The translations under genes were made by a program, and so were the position numbers. Below the pieces are notes generated by a model. It saw nothing but the letters and a program-made list of their open reading frames with translations, ran no database searches and was not told the DNA's origin. A DNA stretch of 64,000 bases from Onishia taeanensis. Its GTDB lineage: Bacteria; Pseudomonadota; Gammaproteobacteria; Pseudomonadales; Halomonadaceae. Below, piece after piece: positions 46,632 to 56,001 of this stretch (positions are counted from its first letter, which is position 1; the number at the start of each line of letters is the position of its first letter). The DNA lies in NCBI RefSeq assembly GCF_003268885.1, contig NZ_QLSX01000010.1, forward strand, positions 88,020-152,019. Direction: 5' to 3'.

Positions 46632-47219
46632 TTAAAACCGGAAAATCAGCGAGGCGGTGGCCATGGTCAGGTGGTCGAGGTCATTGGAGTCGATGACCTC
46701 GTATTCCAGTTGGCCTACCAAGGAGCGGTATAACCGCATGTTGGCTCCCATCCCGTAGATAGGAGCAGTACCGCCCATGGACCCTGACGACTCGGGGGAA
46801 TCGATGCTGCCGCGCCATTCTGCAAGCCCCGATTTGGCAAAGACGCCGACACGCCCCATCTTCACACCGGCCAGCAGGCTGCCGTTCATGCTGATGGTAT
46901 CGAGGAGGGTGGGAGAGCCATCGAGTGACACCGAGACATTGTTGCTCTCGAGGTAAGCAAGCTCTGCGCCAAATTCCAGGTGCGGAAGGCGAGAAAAGAA
47001 ATAGCCGGCCATGACACGAAAGCCGGTGGTATCGCCGTTGGCGGTATTCACCTTGCTTCCGCCAATTGTCAGGCCATTGTCCAGAGCAATGCCTCCATCG
47101 TCGGTGTCCGCGTAGATCGAGCTGTTGTCAGATCTGGCAGCCAATGCCGTGGAGCTAATGCCCAGTAGACAGAGCAGCGTCAAATGGATCAGACAGCGGC
47201 TCAATGCGGGGGGCGTCAT
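46632..47219 (-). CDS. Outer-membrane beta-barrel protein, unknown function
   Basis: 195 residues with a Sec signal peptide (1-28, ending TALA). The mature part has alternating hydrophobic strands (FRVMAGYFFSRLPHLEFGAEL) and ends in Phe (TASLIFRF), the classical C-terminal signal for outer-membrane insertion. It is of the OmpA-like/OmpW-like 8-strand size. No specific family is recognised. Confidence 0.75.
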   Translation of the reverse strand: MTPPALSRCLIHLTLLCLLGISSTALAARSDNSSIYADTDDGGIALDNGLTIGGSKVNTANGDTTGFRVMAGYFFSRLPHLEFGAELAYLESNNVSVSLDGSPTLLDTISMNGSLLAGVKMGRVGVFAKSGLAEWRGSIDSPESSGSMGGTAPIYGMGANMRLYRSLVGQLEYEVIDSNDLDHLTMATASLIFRF

Positions 47220-47298
47220 GTGATGTTCGCCTATGCTTGGACTCCGGTGGAGTCAGCCATTCATCGGCTTAAAGCTTAGTGCTCGGCACGAGGTTTAT

Positions 47299-47760
47299 CT
47301 ACTTTTTGTCATTCAAGGGCTTGGCGCCGTTGCCAGTTTTCCCCCTGAATTTGCTGCGCAGGGTGAACAGCAGCGACTTGAAGGCCTGCGTCAACACGAA
47401 GACAACCCAGCCGGCCGTCGCCAGGATATTGACCATCAGCATCTTCTGACTGCCGCTTAGCGGCGTGGTCAGAAGTCCCTCGACCACCACCGCAAAGAAC
47501 AGCGCCATCAGCAAGGGCAGGGCGAAAAGGTGCATCTGCATTTCAGTGCGCCGACGGCGGACCCGGAAACGGCGCAGGGTGATGCGCATCGGGCGGTGGC
47601 CCCAACTGACCACCAGAATGGTCGCGACCAGGGTTAAAGCCGCCACCGTTGGCATCGTCGAGCCATCCCAGATCGAGAAACTGACCGACCAGGCCAGGGC
47701 CAGCCACATGGCGCCCTCCAGGGCGGCAATGATATCGGCTGACTGGCGAACCCTTGGCAT
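47299..47760 (-). CDS. Small inner-membrane protein of unknown function
   Basis: 153 residues from ATG 47760, preceded by GGGAGAG. Four hydrophobic segments (about 12-28, 38-55, 78-95, 108-128), a strongly basic loop between the second and third (RRFRVRRRRTEMQ) and a basic tail. No domain is recognised. It is divergent from pyrC. Confidence 0.65.
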   Translation of the reverse strand: MPRVRQSADIIAALEGAMWLALAWSVSFSIWDGSTMPTVAALTLVATILVVSWGHRPMRITLRRFRVRRRRTEMQMHLFALPLLMALFFAVVVEGLLTTPLSGSQKMLMVNILATAGWVVFVLTQAFKSLLFTLRSKFRGKTGNGAKPLNDKK

Positions 47761-47954
47761 GATGTCTCTCCCTGAATAAAGGCCACCATAATACGTAACC
47801 CGACGGGACTTGTCGCAAGCCCTTATCGCAAGCCTTGCTTTCCTGGAGACCGGTCTATCTCGCCAACACCCTGATTCGACGGATCGCTCAGGGGCCACGC
47901 AGTGAGGTCGAGACGTTATACTATGCCCCCGCCATCTACCACACAGGATCCGCC

Positions 47955-48995
47955 GTGAATCAGCTGACCATCACCACTCCCGACGATTGGCACCTTCACC
48001 TGCGCGATGGCGAGCCGCTTGAGGCGGTCTTGCCCTACAGCGCCCGCCAGTTTGCTCGGGCGATCATCATGCCCAACCTGACCCCACCGGTCACTACCAC
48101 CGAGCAGGCCCTGGCCTACCGGGAGCGCATCCTTGCGGCGCTGCCCGAAGGGGCGAACTTCGAACCGCTGATGGTGCTCTACCTCACCGACAACACCCCG
48201 GCCGAGGAAATCGAGCGGGCCGCGGCCAGCGGTGTGATCAAGGCAGTCAAGCTGTATCCCGCCGGGGCAACCACCAACTCATCCTCTGGCGTCACCGACA
48301 TTCGCCACTGTGATGCGGCCATTGGCGCCATGGCGCGCCTGGGCTTGCCGCTGCTGGTGCATGGCGAGGTAACCTCGCCGGAGATCGACATCTTCGATCG
48401 CGAGGCGATCTTCATCGAGCGGGTCATGGCGCCGCTGCTCGAGCGTCACCCGACCCTCAAGGTGGTGTTTGAGCACATCACCACGGCGGATGCGGTGAAC
48501 TTCGTGCGTCAGGCGTCGGATAACGTCGCCGCTACCATCACCGCCCATCACCTGCTGTTCAACCGCAACCATATGCTGGTCGGCGGTATCCGTCCGCACT
48601 ATTTCTGCCTGCCGGTGCTGAAGCGCGAGACCCATCGCGCAGCGCTGATCGAGGCGGCGACCTCGGGTTCGCCCAAGTTCTTCCTGGGCACGGATAGTGC
48701 CCCCCACGCCCGCGGGGCCAAGGAGTCGGCCTGCGGCTGTGCTGGCGCCTTCACCGCGCCCGCCGCTCTTGAGCTCTACGCGACGGCTTTTGAGCAGGCA
48801 GGGGCATTGGATAAGCTCGAGGGCTTTGCCAGCCACTTCGGCGCGGACTTCTATGGGCTGGCGCGCAATCAGGGCACGGTAACCCTGAATCGCGAGGACT
48901 GGCAGCTGCCTGGCGAGCTTGCCTATGTCGGTGATGACGTGATCGTACCGCTGATGGCGGGCGAATCGCTGTCCTGGAAACTGGCTGACGCCTGA
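47955..48995 (+). CDS. pyrC: Dihydroorotase PyrC
   Basis: 346 residues with GTG start at 47955, six nt after AGGA; upstream in-frame codons are not family-like. Metal and active-site motifs are [10 protein letters not shown], the carbamylated lysine in [13 protein letters not shown], the histidines in VHGEV and EHITT, and the aspartate in GTDSAPH. It closes carbamoyl-aspartate to dihydroorotate in pyrimidine synthesis. The type is the proteobacterial class II enzyme like E. coli PyrC (348). Confidence 0.96.
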   Translation: MNQLTITTPDDWHLHLRDGEPLEAVLPYSARQFARAIIMPNLTPPVTTTEQALAYRERILAALPEGANFEPLMVLYLTDNTPAEEIERAAASGVIKAVKLYPAGATTNSSSGVTDIRHCDAAIGAMARLGLPLLVHGEVTSPEIDIFDREAIFIERVMAPLLERHPTLKVVFEHITTADAVNFVRQASDNVAATITAHHLLFNRNHMLVGGIRPHYFCLPVLKRETHRAALIEAATSGSPKFFLGTDSAPHARGAKESACGCAGAFTAPAALELYATAFEQAGALDKLEGFASHFGADFYGLARNQGTVTLNREDWQLPGELAYVGDDVIVPLMAGESLSWKLADA

Positions 48996-49052
48996 AACAC
49001 GCATGCCCCATGAACGACTGCCCTATGGCGACCGACGTATGATGGCTTTCTC

Positions 49053-51491
49053 ATGACTGGCGCGCTCACTCTGCCCATCGAGGCCCGCCTGCCGGCTATC
49101 CGTGAAGCGCTGGCCGGACACCCCCGAGCCCTGCTGGTCGCCGAGCCCGGCGCCGGCAAGACCACTCGGGTGCCGCTTGCCTTGCTCGACGAGTCCTGGT
49201 GCCGTCAAGGCAAGCTGCTGCTGCTCGAACCGCGTCGCGTGGCGGCTAGGCTCGCCGCGCGCTACATGGCCGAGCAGCTCGGTGAGTCGCTTGGTGAGAC
49301 GGTGGGCTATCGCATGCGCGGCGAGAGCCGGGTGGGACCAAACACCCGACTCGAGGTCATCACCCAGGGGGTGCTAACACGCCTCTTGCAGGACGATCCA
49401 CTGCTCGAGGGCGTGTCCGGGATTATCTTCGATGAATTCCACGAGCGCAGCCTGGAGGCGGATCTGGGGCTGGCGCTGACCCTGGATGCACAGCAGGGAC
49501 TGCGCGATGACCTGCGACTGCTGGTGATGTCGGCGACCCTGGACGTGGACGCGCTCAAGCAAGTGCTGGGCCAAGCGGCCCCGCTGATCGACTGTCCCGG
49601 CCGTTCCTATCCGGTGACGACTCATCACCGACCGGTGAATGTGCGTGACGATGCTGCCCGTCAGCAGGCGGTGGTCGTGCGCGAGGCGCTGGCTGAGAAT
49701 GAGGGTGATCTACTGGTGTTCCTGCCCGGTGTCGGCGAGATTCGACGCCTGGCCCGGGCGCTGTCCAGCCTCCCGGACGATGTCGCGGTGCTCGAGCTGC
49801 ATGGCCGTTTGCCGCTCACTGAGCAGCAGCGTGCACTTAGCCGGGATGACCAGGGCCGGCGCCGGGTGGTGCTGGCCACCGCCATCGCCGAGTCCAGCGT
49901 GACCGTCGATGGCGTGCGAGTGGTGATCGATGGCGGTTTCGAGCGGGTGCCGGTGTTTCAGGCGCGACTGGGGCTGACGCGTCTGGCCACTCAGCGACTC
50001 AACCGGGCCAGCGCCGACCAGCGGCGCGGCCGTGCCGCTCGCCAGGGCCCGGGGGTATGTTATCGACTCTGGGCCGATGAACAGCCGTTGCCGGCTCACG
50101 GTGATCCCGAGATATTACAGGCCGACCTGGCGCCGCTGGCCTTCGAGCTGGTGCGCTGGGGCATTCAGGATGCCGCGGCGCTCGAATGGGTCACGCCACC
50201 GCCCGTGGGCCCATTGGCCGCGGGTCGTGCCTTGCTTGAGCGTCTTGACGTGCTCGATGACGATCACCGGCTGACCTCGCTGGGGCGTGGCTGCATTCGC
50301 TGGCCCTGTCATCCGCGCCTGGCGGTGATGCTCGAACGGGCGAGTGAACTCGATGCCATGCCGCTGGCCTGCTGGCTGGCGGCGCTGCTCGAGTCACGCG
50401 CTGGCGGCGACGCGCGCGACCTTTCGGTGACGCTCTCGCAGTTGCCCGGTCGCGATGCCCGGGGCGCCGAGGCACAGTGGCTTCGCGATGCCAAGCGTCT
50501 GTCCGGCGTCGCCCAGTGCGGCCTCAAGGTGGCGTCGCTAGCGCCGTTGGGAGAACTGCTGGCGCTGGCCTATCCCGAGCGGGTGGCGCTCTATCAGTCG
50601 CCAGGGCGTTTCAAGCTGGCCGCCGGCAACCTGGCGCTGCTCGAGGCGAACCATCCGCTGGGACATGCCGAGGCGCTGGTGGCAGCGGAATTGGACGGCC
50701 AGGCTCAGGGCGCGAAGATCTATCGCGGCGCGGCATTATCCTTGTCACGGCTTGAAGCGCTTTTTCCTCAGACGCGCGAATTTCACCCCCGGCTTGAGTG
50801 GAGCGATGAAGAAGGACGACTGATCGGAGAGGATGTACGCTCGCTGGGTGAACTGGTACTCGAGCGACGGCCCTTGAAGGCCCTGCCCGCCGAGGCGGTC
50901 CGCGAGGCGTTGTTGTCGGCAGTTCGCCGACGTGGTCACCTGGCAGTCGATGCGGCGGCCGAGCAGCTGATGGCGCGCGTGGCCTTGCTCCGCCAGACCC
51001 TGGGTGACCCTTGGCCTGATTGGTCGCAGAAGGCGTTGCTTGCCGATCTTGATGTCTGGTTGGCGCCCTATCTGGATGGCGTGCGGCGGCTCGACAAGCT
51101 CGATCGCCTGCCACTGGCGTCAATCCTCCTGGATCGGCTCGACTGGCCTCAGCGCCAGACCCTTGATGACCAGGCGCCGACCCATTTGGCGGTGCCCAGT
51201 GGCTCCAGGGTCCGGCTCGACTATACCGGCGCCGAGCCGGTGCTGGCGGTCAAACTGCAGGAGCTGTTTGGCCTCGCGGAGACGCCGCGTATCGCCGGCG
51301 GGCGAGTGCCGGTGCTTTTACACCTGCTGTCGCCCGCGGGTCGTCCCCTGCAGGTCACTCGAGATCTAGCGAGCTTCTGGACCAACGGCTATTTCGAGGT
51401 GCGCAAGGACATGCGCGGGCGCTATCCCAAGCATCCCTGGCCTGAAGATCCATGGAATGCCCGAGCCACCGCCCGCACCAAGCAACGCTAG
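49053..51491 (+). CDS. hrpB: ATP-dependent helicase HrpB
   Basis: 812 residues, the length of E. coli HrpB. Superfamily 2 motifs are EPGAGKTTRVP (Walker A), IIFDEFHERSLE (DEFH in place of DEAH), MSATLD, then the second RecA domain with TAIAESSVTVDGVRVVIDGG and QRRGRAARQGPGVCYRLW. The HrpB-specific C-terminal domain ends with RKDMRGRYPKHPWPEDPWNA. Its cellular substrate is unsettled; relatives unwind RNA, and mutants affect biofilm in some bacteria. Confidence 0.95.
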   Translation: MTGALTLPIEARLPAIREALAGHPRALLVAEPGAGKTTRVPLALLDESWCRQGKLLLLEPRRVAARLAARYMAEQLGESLGETVGYRMRGESRVGPNTRLEVITQGVLTRLLQDDPLLEGVSGIIFDEFHERSLEADLGLALTLDAQQGLRDDLRLLVMSATLDVDALKQVLGQAAPLIDCPGRSYPVTTHHRPVNVRDDAARQQAVVVREALAENEGDLLVFLPGVGEIRRLARALSSLPDDVAVLELHGRLPLTEQQRALSRDDQGRRRVVLATAIAESSVTVDGVRVVIDGGFERVPVFQARLGLTRLATQRLNRASADQRRGRAARQGPGVCYRLWADEQPLPAHGDPEILQADLAPLAFELVRWGIQDAAALEWVTPPPVGPLAAGRALLERLDVLDDDHRLTSLGRGCIRWPCHPRLAVMLERASELDAMPLACWLAALLESRAGGDARDLSVTLSQLPGRDARGAEAQWLRDAKRLSGVAQCGLKVASLAPLGELLALAYPERVALYQSPGRFKLAAGNLALLEANHPLGHAEALVAAELDGQAQGAKIYRGAALSLSRLEALFPQTREFHPRLEWSDEEGRLIGEDVRSLGELVLERRPLKALPAEAVREALLSAVRRRGHLAVDAAAEQLMARVALLRQTLGDPWPDWSQKALLADLDVWLAPYLDGVRRLDKLDRLPLASILLDRLDWPQRQTLDDQAPTHLAVPSGSRVRLDYTGAEPVLAVKLQELFGLAETPRIAGGRVPVLLHLLSPAGRPLQVTRDLASFWTNGYFEVRKDMRGRYPKHPWPEDPWNARATARTKQR

Positions 51492-51497
51492 CCGTCG

Positions 51498-52880
51498 TTA
51501 GGTGTCTAGTCTGTTTGACCCGCTTTCGAGCGTCTTCACGAATGCCGTGATGGCGTGAATGCCGTCGCGGACCTTCTCGAGGCCTGGATGCGCGATCACG
51601 GGGCCCGAAGTGGTCAGCAGGGCGGCACCATCGAAATCGACGTAGGCCAGGCGGACCGTTAGCCGTTCGGCCGGGGCGCCGAAGGCGGAGCCGGGCAGCA
51701 GGGCCACGCCGCACTCATCCAGCAGGACTTCGGTCAACTCGCTGCCGGTGGTGATGCCGCGCTGGGCCAGGGCCTCGCGATGGGCTTCGAAATCCGGGTA
51801 GAGATAGAAACCACCGTCGGGCGCATGAGTGCGAATGACCGCGTCATCAAGTTTAGCGGCGGCCCACTGGCCGATCTCTGCAAGGATCTCTCGCTGGCGC
51901 GTGATGTAGGCATCCAGTGCCGGTGTGCGCTGGTAGGCCACGCAGGCAGCTTCCTGTATTGGGCTTGCGACGCTCGACCAGGTCTCGGACGCGATGCCAA
52001 GCAGCCGTGAGAATAGCGCCTCGCCAAGCGAGGCTGGCACATGCATGGCGCCCAAGCGCCAACCGCCCGCGCCACACCATTTCGACAGACCGGTGGTGGT
52101 CACTGTGCCTTCCGGGTAATCCCGTGCGAAGGCGCGATGGCTGCCGTCATGGTCGAGCACTCCGTATATCTCGTCGGATAGCACCAGCAGATCATGCCGC
52201 CTGGCGACGTCAGCGAGTTTGGCCTGTTCGGCATGATCAAGCGACAGGCCGGTGGGGTTGCCTGGCTGGTTGAGGATCAGCAGGCGGACTCGGTTGTCCG
52301 ACTCTGTCTTTTCTCCCCTCATTACTCCTTTTTCGGTTGGGGCGCGATCGGCCAGGGCTGCTTCGAGTGCGGCGGCGTTGACCTGCCAGCGGCTCTCGAA
52401 ACTGCACGTCAGGCGCCGGGTGGCGAGCTGGCACATCCGCGCCTGGGGCGCATAGGAGACCCAGGCCGGGTCTGGGATCAGCACTTCGGCGTCGGCAGGC
52501 AGCGCCTTCATCAGGGCGAACAGCAGAAGCTTCGAGCCCGGGGCCAGCAGCATTTCTCCGGCCTGCCAGTCGACGCCATCTACCTCGCGATGAAAGGCTG
52601 CTACCGCTTCGCGGGCTGAGGCTAGGCCCTGTACTGGCAGGTAGGCCTTGTCGGCGGCATGGGCGGCCAGGGCCTCGACGGCTGGTGTGAAGACCGGGAA
52701 GGGCGACTGCCCGAAACCGAACTTGATCACCCGCTGACCGCCGGCCTCGCGCAATCGTGACTGCTCGTTGATCAGCAGGGTGTCTGAAGCGCGTGGAGCC
52801 TCGCCGGCATTGAGCCGTTGAGTCAAAGTCGACGTGCTGGCGGATGCCGAGTCATGGTGGGCGGATGAAGAAGAGGGCAT
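51498..52880 (-). CDS. Class I/II PLP-dependent aminotransferase
   Basis: 460 residues, AGGAGG upstream of ATG 52880. Fold type I motifs are LNQPGNPTGLS, LSDEIYG and the PLP lysine in TTGLSKWCGAGGWRLG. A Ser-rich N-terminal extension (about 30 residues) is not part of the fold. Substrate cannot be assigned; these enzymes act on aspartate, aromatic or branched amino acids. The RpiR regulator gene lies 75 bp upstream in the same direction and probably shares its promoter. Confidence 0.85.
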   Translation of the reverse strand: MPSSSSAHHDSASASTSTLTQRLNAGEAPRASDTLLINEQSRLREAGGQRVIKFGFGQSPFPVFTPAVEALAAHAADKAYLPVQGLASAREAVAAFHREVDGVDWQAGEMLLAPGSKLLLFALMKALPADAEVLIPDPAWVSYAPQARMCQLATRRLTCSFESRWQVNAAALEAALADRAPTEKGVMRGEKTESDNRVRLLILNQPGNPTGLSLDHAEQAKLADVARRHDLLVLSDEIYGVLDHDGSHRAFARDYPEGTVTTTGLSKWCGAGGWRLGAMHVPASLGEALFSRLLGIASETWSSVASPIQEAACVAYQRTPALDAYITRQREILAEIGQWAAAKLDDAVIRTHAPDGGFYLYPDFEAHREALAQRGITTGSELTEVLLDECGVALLPGSAFGAPAERLTVRLAYVDFDGAALLTTSGPVIAHPGLEKVRDGIHAITAFVKTLESGSNRLDT

Positions 52881-52955
52881 GTCAGCCTCCTGAGGCTTGG
52901 GCTCTTGTCGGGTGGTGTCTGTTGGGGGCGGGGTGACGTTGGTCGCGGGTCTGAG

Positions 52956-53915
52956 TTATTCGACGCCAAGGCGTGCAATCAGCGCCTCTCGGCGACGAAT
53001 CCTCTTGATGGCGTCCGGTCCCAGGCGAGCGGCCAGTCGGGAGAGCAGCATTTCGACTAGCAGGAACAGTGAACTCATCGGATTGAAGAAAAAGGGCCCG
53101 CTCGCTGGGGCGACCAGCGTGTAGTCGCTCAACCCCGGGACTTCACCACGAGGATGGTTGGTCAGGCCGAGAATCGGCGTGCCCTGGTCGGCCGCCGCCC
53201 GGGCATAGGCCAGGGTGCTACGGCTCTCTGGGCGAAAGGCGATAGCGACGACGCAGTCCCGCTCGTCGAGATCCAGCGCGCATTCGACATCGACACCGGC
53301 GGTGGAGGCAATCAGTTGGACGCCATCGCGAAGATAATCGAGGTAGTAGGCTAGGTAGTGAGCGGCGGCAAAGCTCGCGCGTAATCCCACGACGTGCACT
53401 CGCCGGGCGCTAAGCAGCTGAGAACAGGCAGCTTCCAGGGTGGCGTTATCGAGTGCCTCCAGGCAGGCGGCAACATTGTCGTGCTCGGCCTGACAGAGGA
53501 ACTGCTCCGGTGCCATGGCGCTTGAGGAGGTACTCTGTTTGGCATCACCGATCAGGCGCTGGGCACGGCTCGAATAGAAGCTGCTGTCGGCAAGATCCTC
53601 GCGGAAAAGCGCCTGAAAGGTCTTGAAGCCCTCGAAGTGCAGGGTTTTGCACAGGCGAGTCAGGGTCGAGGCATTGACGCCATGATCTTGAGCCAGCGTC
53701 GAGATGTTGTTCAGACCGACCTGCTGAGGCTGGGCCAGGAAACTTTCCAGCAGCGTCAGCGCCCGGGCCGAAAGCTTGGGGAGCGGCGCGTTTCGCCAGT
53801 GCTTATCGCCCCGCCGCGCAGCCTCTACCAGGCGTGCCAGTGTCGCAAGGTCGTGAGGGGGAAGTGCATCTTCAGAGGGCGAGTCTTCGGGCGATGCTTG
53901 GGGTAATGGGGGCAT
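52956..53915 (-). CDS. RpiR-family transcriptional regulator (HTH + SIS domain)
   Basis: 319 residues from ATG 53915, preceded by AGAGGA. Residues about 45-120 form the RpiR helix-turn-helix (NNISTLAQDHGVNASTLTRLC), and the SIS sugar-isomerase-like effector domain covers about 165-300 (VHVVGLRASFAAAHYLAYYL). SIS domains bind phosphosugars, but this lineage can respond to other acids. A perfect palindrome 60 bp upstream is a likely operator. It probably controls the aminotransferase gene downstream. Confidence 0.85.
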   Translation of the reverse strand: MPPLPQASPEDSPSEDALPPHDLATLARLVEAARRGDKHWRNAPLPKLSARALTLLESFLAQPQQVGLNNISTLAQDHGVNASTLTRLCKTLHFEGFKTFQALFREDLADSSFYSSRAQRLIGDAKQSTSSSAMAPEQFLCQAEHDNVAACLEALDNATLEAACSQLLSARRVHVVGLRASFAAAHYLAYYLDYLRDGVQLIASTAGVDVECALDLDERDCVVAIAFRPESRSTLAYARAAADQGTPILGLTNHPRGEVPGLSDYTLVAPASGPFFFNPMSSLFLLVEMLLSRLAARLGPDAIKRIRRREALIARLGVE

Positions 53916-53974
53916 CGGGTATCCTCTAGCCAGCACTTGGGTATGACGGTAATGGTAATCTTTGTTTGCATAAA

Positions 53975-53990
53975 CGCAAATATATTTGCG
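53975..53990. promoter_or_regulatory. 16-bp perfect palindrome upstream of the RpiR gene
   Basis: CGCAAATATATTTGCG (53975-53990) is fully palindromic, and CGCAAA is echoed in the flanking TTTGCATAAACGCAAA. It lies in an AT-rich patch likely to hold the rpiR promoter, which suggests an autoregulatory operator. Confidence 0.55.
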
Positions 53991-54208
53991 AAATATCGGT
54001 TGTGAGGCCTGCCCCGTACGATGAGACATCCCCGGGGCCTGTGGTCGGCGTCGGCGGATGAGAAGACTCTGGCTGCAAGAGCGGGACGCGTTAATTCCGA
54101 TTGAATAACATCTTGTGTTCAACTCTGCCGGGGTCGCGTCCACCGTCAAGATGGACCGCCTATGCCAATCCTTTCGCTTTATGAAGATCTAGGAGACATG
54201 TTCGCCTC

Positions 54209-55000
54209 ATGCCAGATATCAGCAGTTTATCTCCCTTGATGCTCGGCACGCTTGGCAGTCTGGTGGCCGGCCTGATGACGGCCGTCGGGGCTTTGCCCGT
54301 ACTATTCGGCAGGATTCCATCGCCCGCCATGCGTGACCTGTCGCTGGGGTTTGCTGCTGGCGTCATGCTCTCTGCGTCTTTTTTCTCCTTGATCATTCCC
54401 GCCCTCGATGCTGCCGGTGGGCGATATGGGGAAGGAATGATCCCGGCGGCCATCGTGTCTGTGGCGATTCTTCTGGGTATTGGAGCGGTGGCACTGCTCA
54501 ATGAGCTCTTGCCGCATGAACACTTCGAGAGCGGGCCAGAAGGGCCTGCGAGTGTGTCGCTGCGGCGGGTCTGGCTATTCGTCATGGCGATCACGATCCA
54601 TAACTTTCCGGAAGGCCTGGCCGTGGGCGTCGGTTTCGGATCGGATGGGCTAAGCGGCGGGATGCCGCTTGCCATCGGTATCGGACTACAGAACATGCCG
54701 GAAGGCTTGGCAGTTGCTGTGGCACTGATGGGGGAGGGCTATCGGCGCCATCAGGCATGGGGCATTGCGGCTATCACCGGCCTGGTTGAATGCTTCGGCG
54801 GTCTATTGGGGGCGGGCATCACCACGCTGTCGTCATTGCTGTTGCCCTGGGGGCTTGCCTTTGCGGCGGGCGCCATGCTGTATGTCATCAGTCATGAAAT
54901 CATTCCCGAAACGCATCGTAACGGTCACCAGAAAAAGGCGACCGCGGGCCTCTCGATCGGCTTGGTGATGATGCTCTTCCTTGACGTCTGGCTAGGTTGA
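54209..55000 (+). CDS. ZIP-family divalent metal transporter
   Basis: 263 residues with eight hydrophobic segments. The signature helices IV and V are seen as TIHNFPEGLAVGVGFG and ALIMxEG-like NMPEGLAVAVALMGEGY, with the metal-binding His-Asn...Pro-Glu pattern of GufA/ZupT-type carriers. A GHxxGAG-type ending is not clear. It takes up Zn2+ or other divalent metals. The ATG at 54209 is 12 nt from AGGAGA; an ATG at 54198 is in another frame. Confidence 0.88.
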   Translation: MPDISSLSPLMLGTLGSLVAGLMTAVGALPVLFGRIPSPAMRDLSLGFAAGVMLSASFFSLIIPALDAAGGRYGEGMIPAAIVSVAILLGIGAVALLNELLPHEHFESGPEGPASVSLRRVWLFVMAITIHNFPEGLAVGVGFGSDGLSGGMPLAIGIGLQNMPEGLAVAVALMGEGYRRHQAWGIAAITGLVECFGGLLGAGITTLSSLLLPWGLAFAAGAMLYVISHEIIPETHRNGHQKKATAGLSIGLVMMLFLDVWLG

Positions 55001-55198
55001 GGCGGATAGGCGTACACGATGGTTGACCTCGGCGCTCAAAAGCTTCAAGGTGCACACAGTTGGTTAGCAAGCAGTAGAACGTCAGATGTAAGCGATCCCT
55101 TTGGTCGTGCTGGTGTATTTCTTTCTTGTTTACCCACTGCTCTATCGGGTAACACCCGGCAATTGTATCAACGCGCTAACAGCGCAAGGATCGTAAAA

Positions 55199-55402
55199 AT
55201 GGCAACTGGCACAGTTAAGTGGTTCAACGACGCTAAAGGCTTCGGCTTCATCGCACCGTCCGACGGCGGCGACGATGTCTTTGCTCACTTCTCCGAAGTC
55301 AAAATGGAAGGCTTCAAGTCCCTCCAAGATGGTCAGGAAGTGACCTTCGAAGTGACCCAAGGTCAGAAAGGCCTGCAGGCTTCGAACATCCAGCCGGCGT
55401 AA
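55199..55402 (+). CDS. Cold-shock protein of the CspA family
   Basis: 67 residues from ATG 55199, AAGGA 8 nt upstream; an upstream in-frame extension to 55019 is untranslated leader. The cold-shock fold is complete, with RNP1 KGFGFI and RNP2 DVFAHF. It binds single-stranded RNA/DNA and acts as RNA chaperone. A leader of ~150 nt before the start is in keeping with csp genes whose 5' UTR controls translation at low temperature. Which Csp paralogue it is cannot be told. Confidence 0.94.
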   Translation: MATGTVKWFNDAKGFGFIAPSDGGDDVFAHFSEVKMEGFKSLQDGQEVTFEVTQGQKGLQASNIQPA

Positions 55403-55451
55403 CGCCGCTGATCCTGGCATCGCCAGGCATTAGAGGCTTCTAGTCTCTTCA

Positions 55452-55480
55452 AACAAGGCCCGCGCAATGCGGGCCTTGTT
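55452..55480 (+). terminator. Terminator of the cold-shock gene
   Basis: A perfect 12-bp stem AACAAGGCCCGC / GCGGGCCTTGTT (55452-55463, 55469-55480) with a 5-nt loop, 50 nt after the stop. The stem ends in TTGTT, which supplies part of the U-tract. Confidence 0.8.
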
Positions 55481-55964
55481 GCGTCCAGGCCTTGGAATTG
55501 AAGAAGACCAAGGTCTATTACTCTGACAGCGGCTCGGACGCGCTGAGCGAGCTCCTCGGCCTAGACTCGCTTGATCTTGTAAGCCATGGCCGGAGGCACT
55601 CCTGTGGCTCACAGGCCTTGTCGATTTTACGACCGGGCCTACTAGGCTTTGATCACCGCCAGCCTGAACCAAGTCATTGATAAATAATTATTTATCTACT
55701 TGATCCTGTCATTGGTATCCAAGTAGACCCCCGCCTGCGCGAGCACCGCGATTAGATATCTCACACTCATTCGATGATGAAAATGATGATGTGAAATCCC
55801 AATAGTTTTGTAACCTAGTGAAAGAAATCTTCATTTATTGTAACTAAATTCCCTGGATGAAGGTGGCTACCCGACAGGTGGCTTGTGATCCGTTTGGCTG
55901 GCCGGGGTGATACAAAAAGATAAGAATATATGGCATTTCGCCAATACTGGAAACTGGTTTCAGT
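55481..55964. other. AT-rich intergenic region before the polysaccharide locus, with an 18-bp palindrome
   Basis: No gene is supported. At 55679-55696 lies the perfect palindrome GATAAATAATTATTTATC. Downstream there is a clear drop in GC and the repeated heptamer TTGTAAC (about 55807 and 55838). The region probably contains the promoter and a regulatory site of the wza operon. Confidence 0.6.
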
Positions 55965-55976
55965 GGCGGTAGCGTG
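55965..55976 (+). promoter_or_regulatory. ops element (RfaH recruitment site, JUMPstart-type)
   Basis: GGCGGTAGCGTG followed by GTTTTATTTC matches the ops core and the pyrimidine-rich flank of enterobacterial JUMPstart sequences. It lies 26 bp before wza at the head of the exopolysaccharide operon, the position in which RfaH is loaded onto paused RNA polymerase to antiterminate long sugar operons. RfaH itself is not in the window. Confidence 0.8.
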
Positions 55977-56001
55977 GTTTTATTTCGCAAGGGAGTACGT
56001 A

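Noticed and set aside
55430-55680. Short frames on both strands after the cold-shock gene
   Set aside because: They overlap the terminator and one another, have no ribosome binding sites and no recognisable protein features.
55930-56001. Earlier Met as start of wza
   Set aside because: It would place the ops element inside the coding region and adds a non-family extension before the lipoprotein signal; ATG 56002 has a good ribosome binding site.
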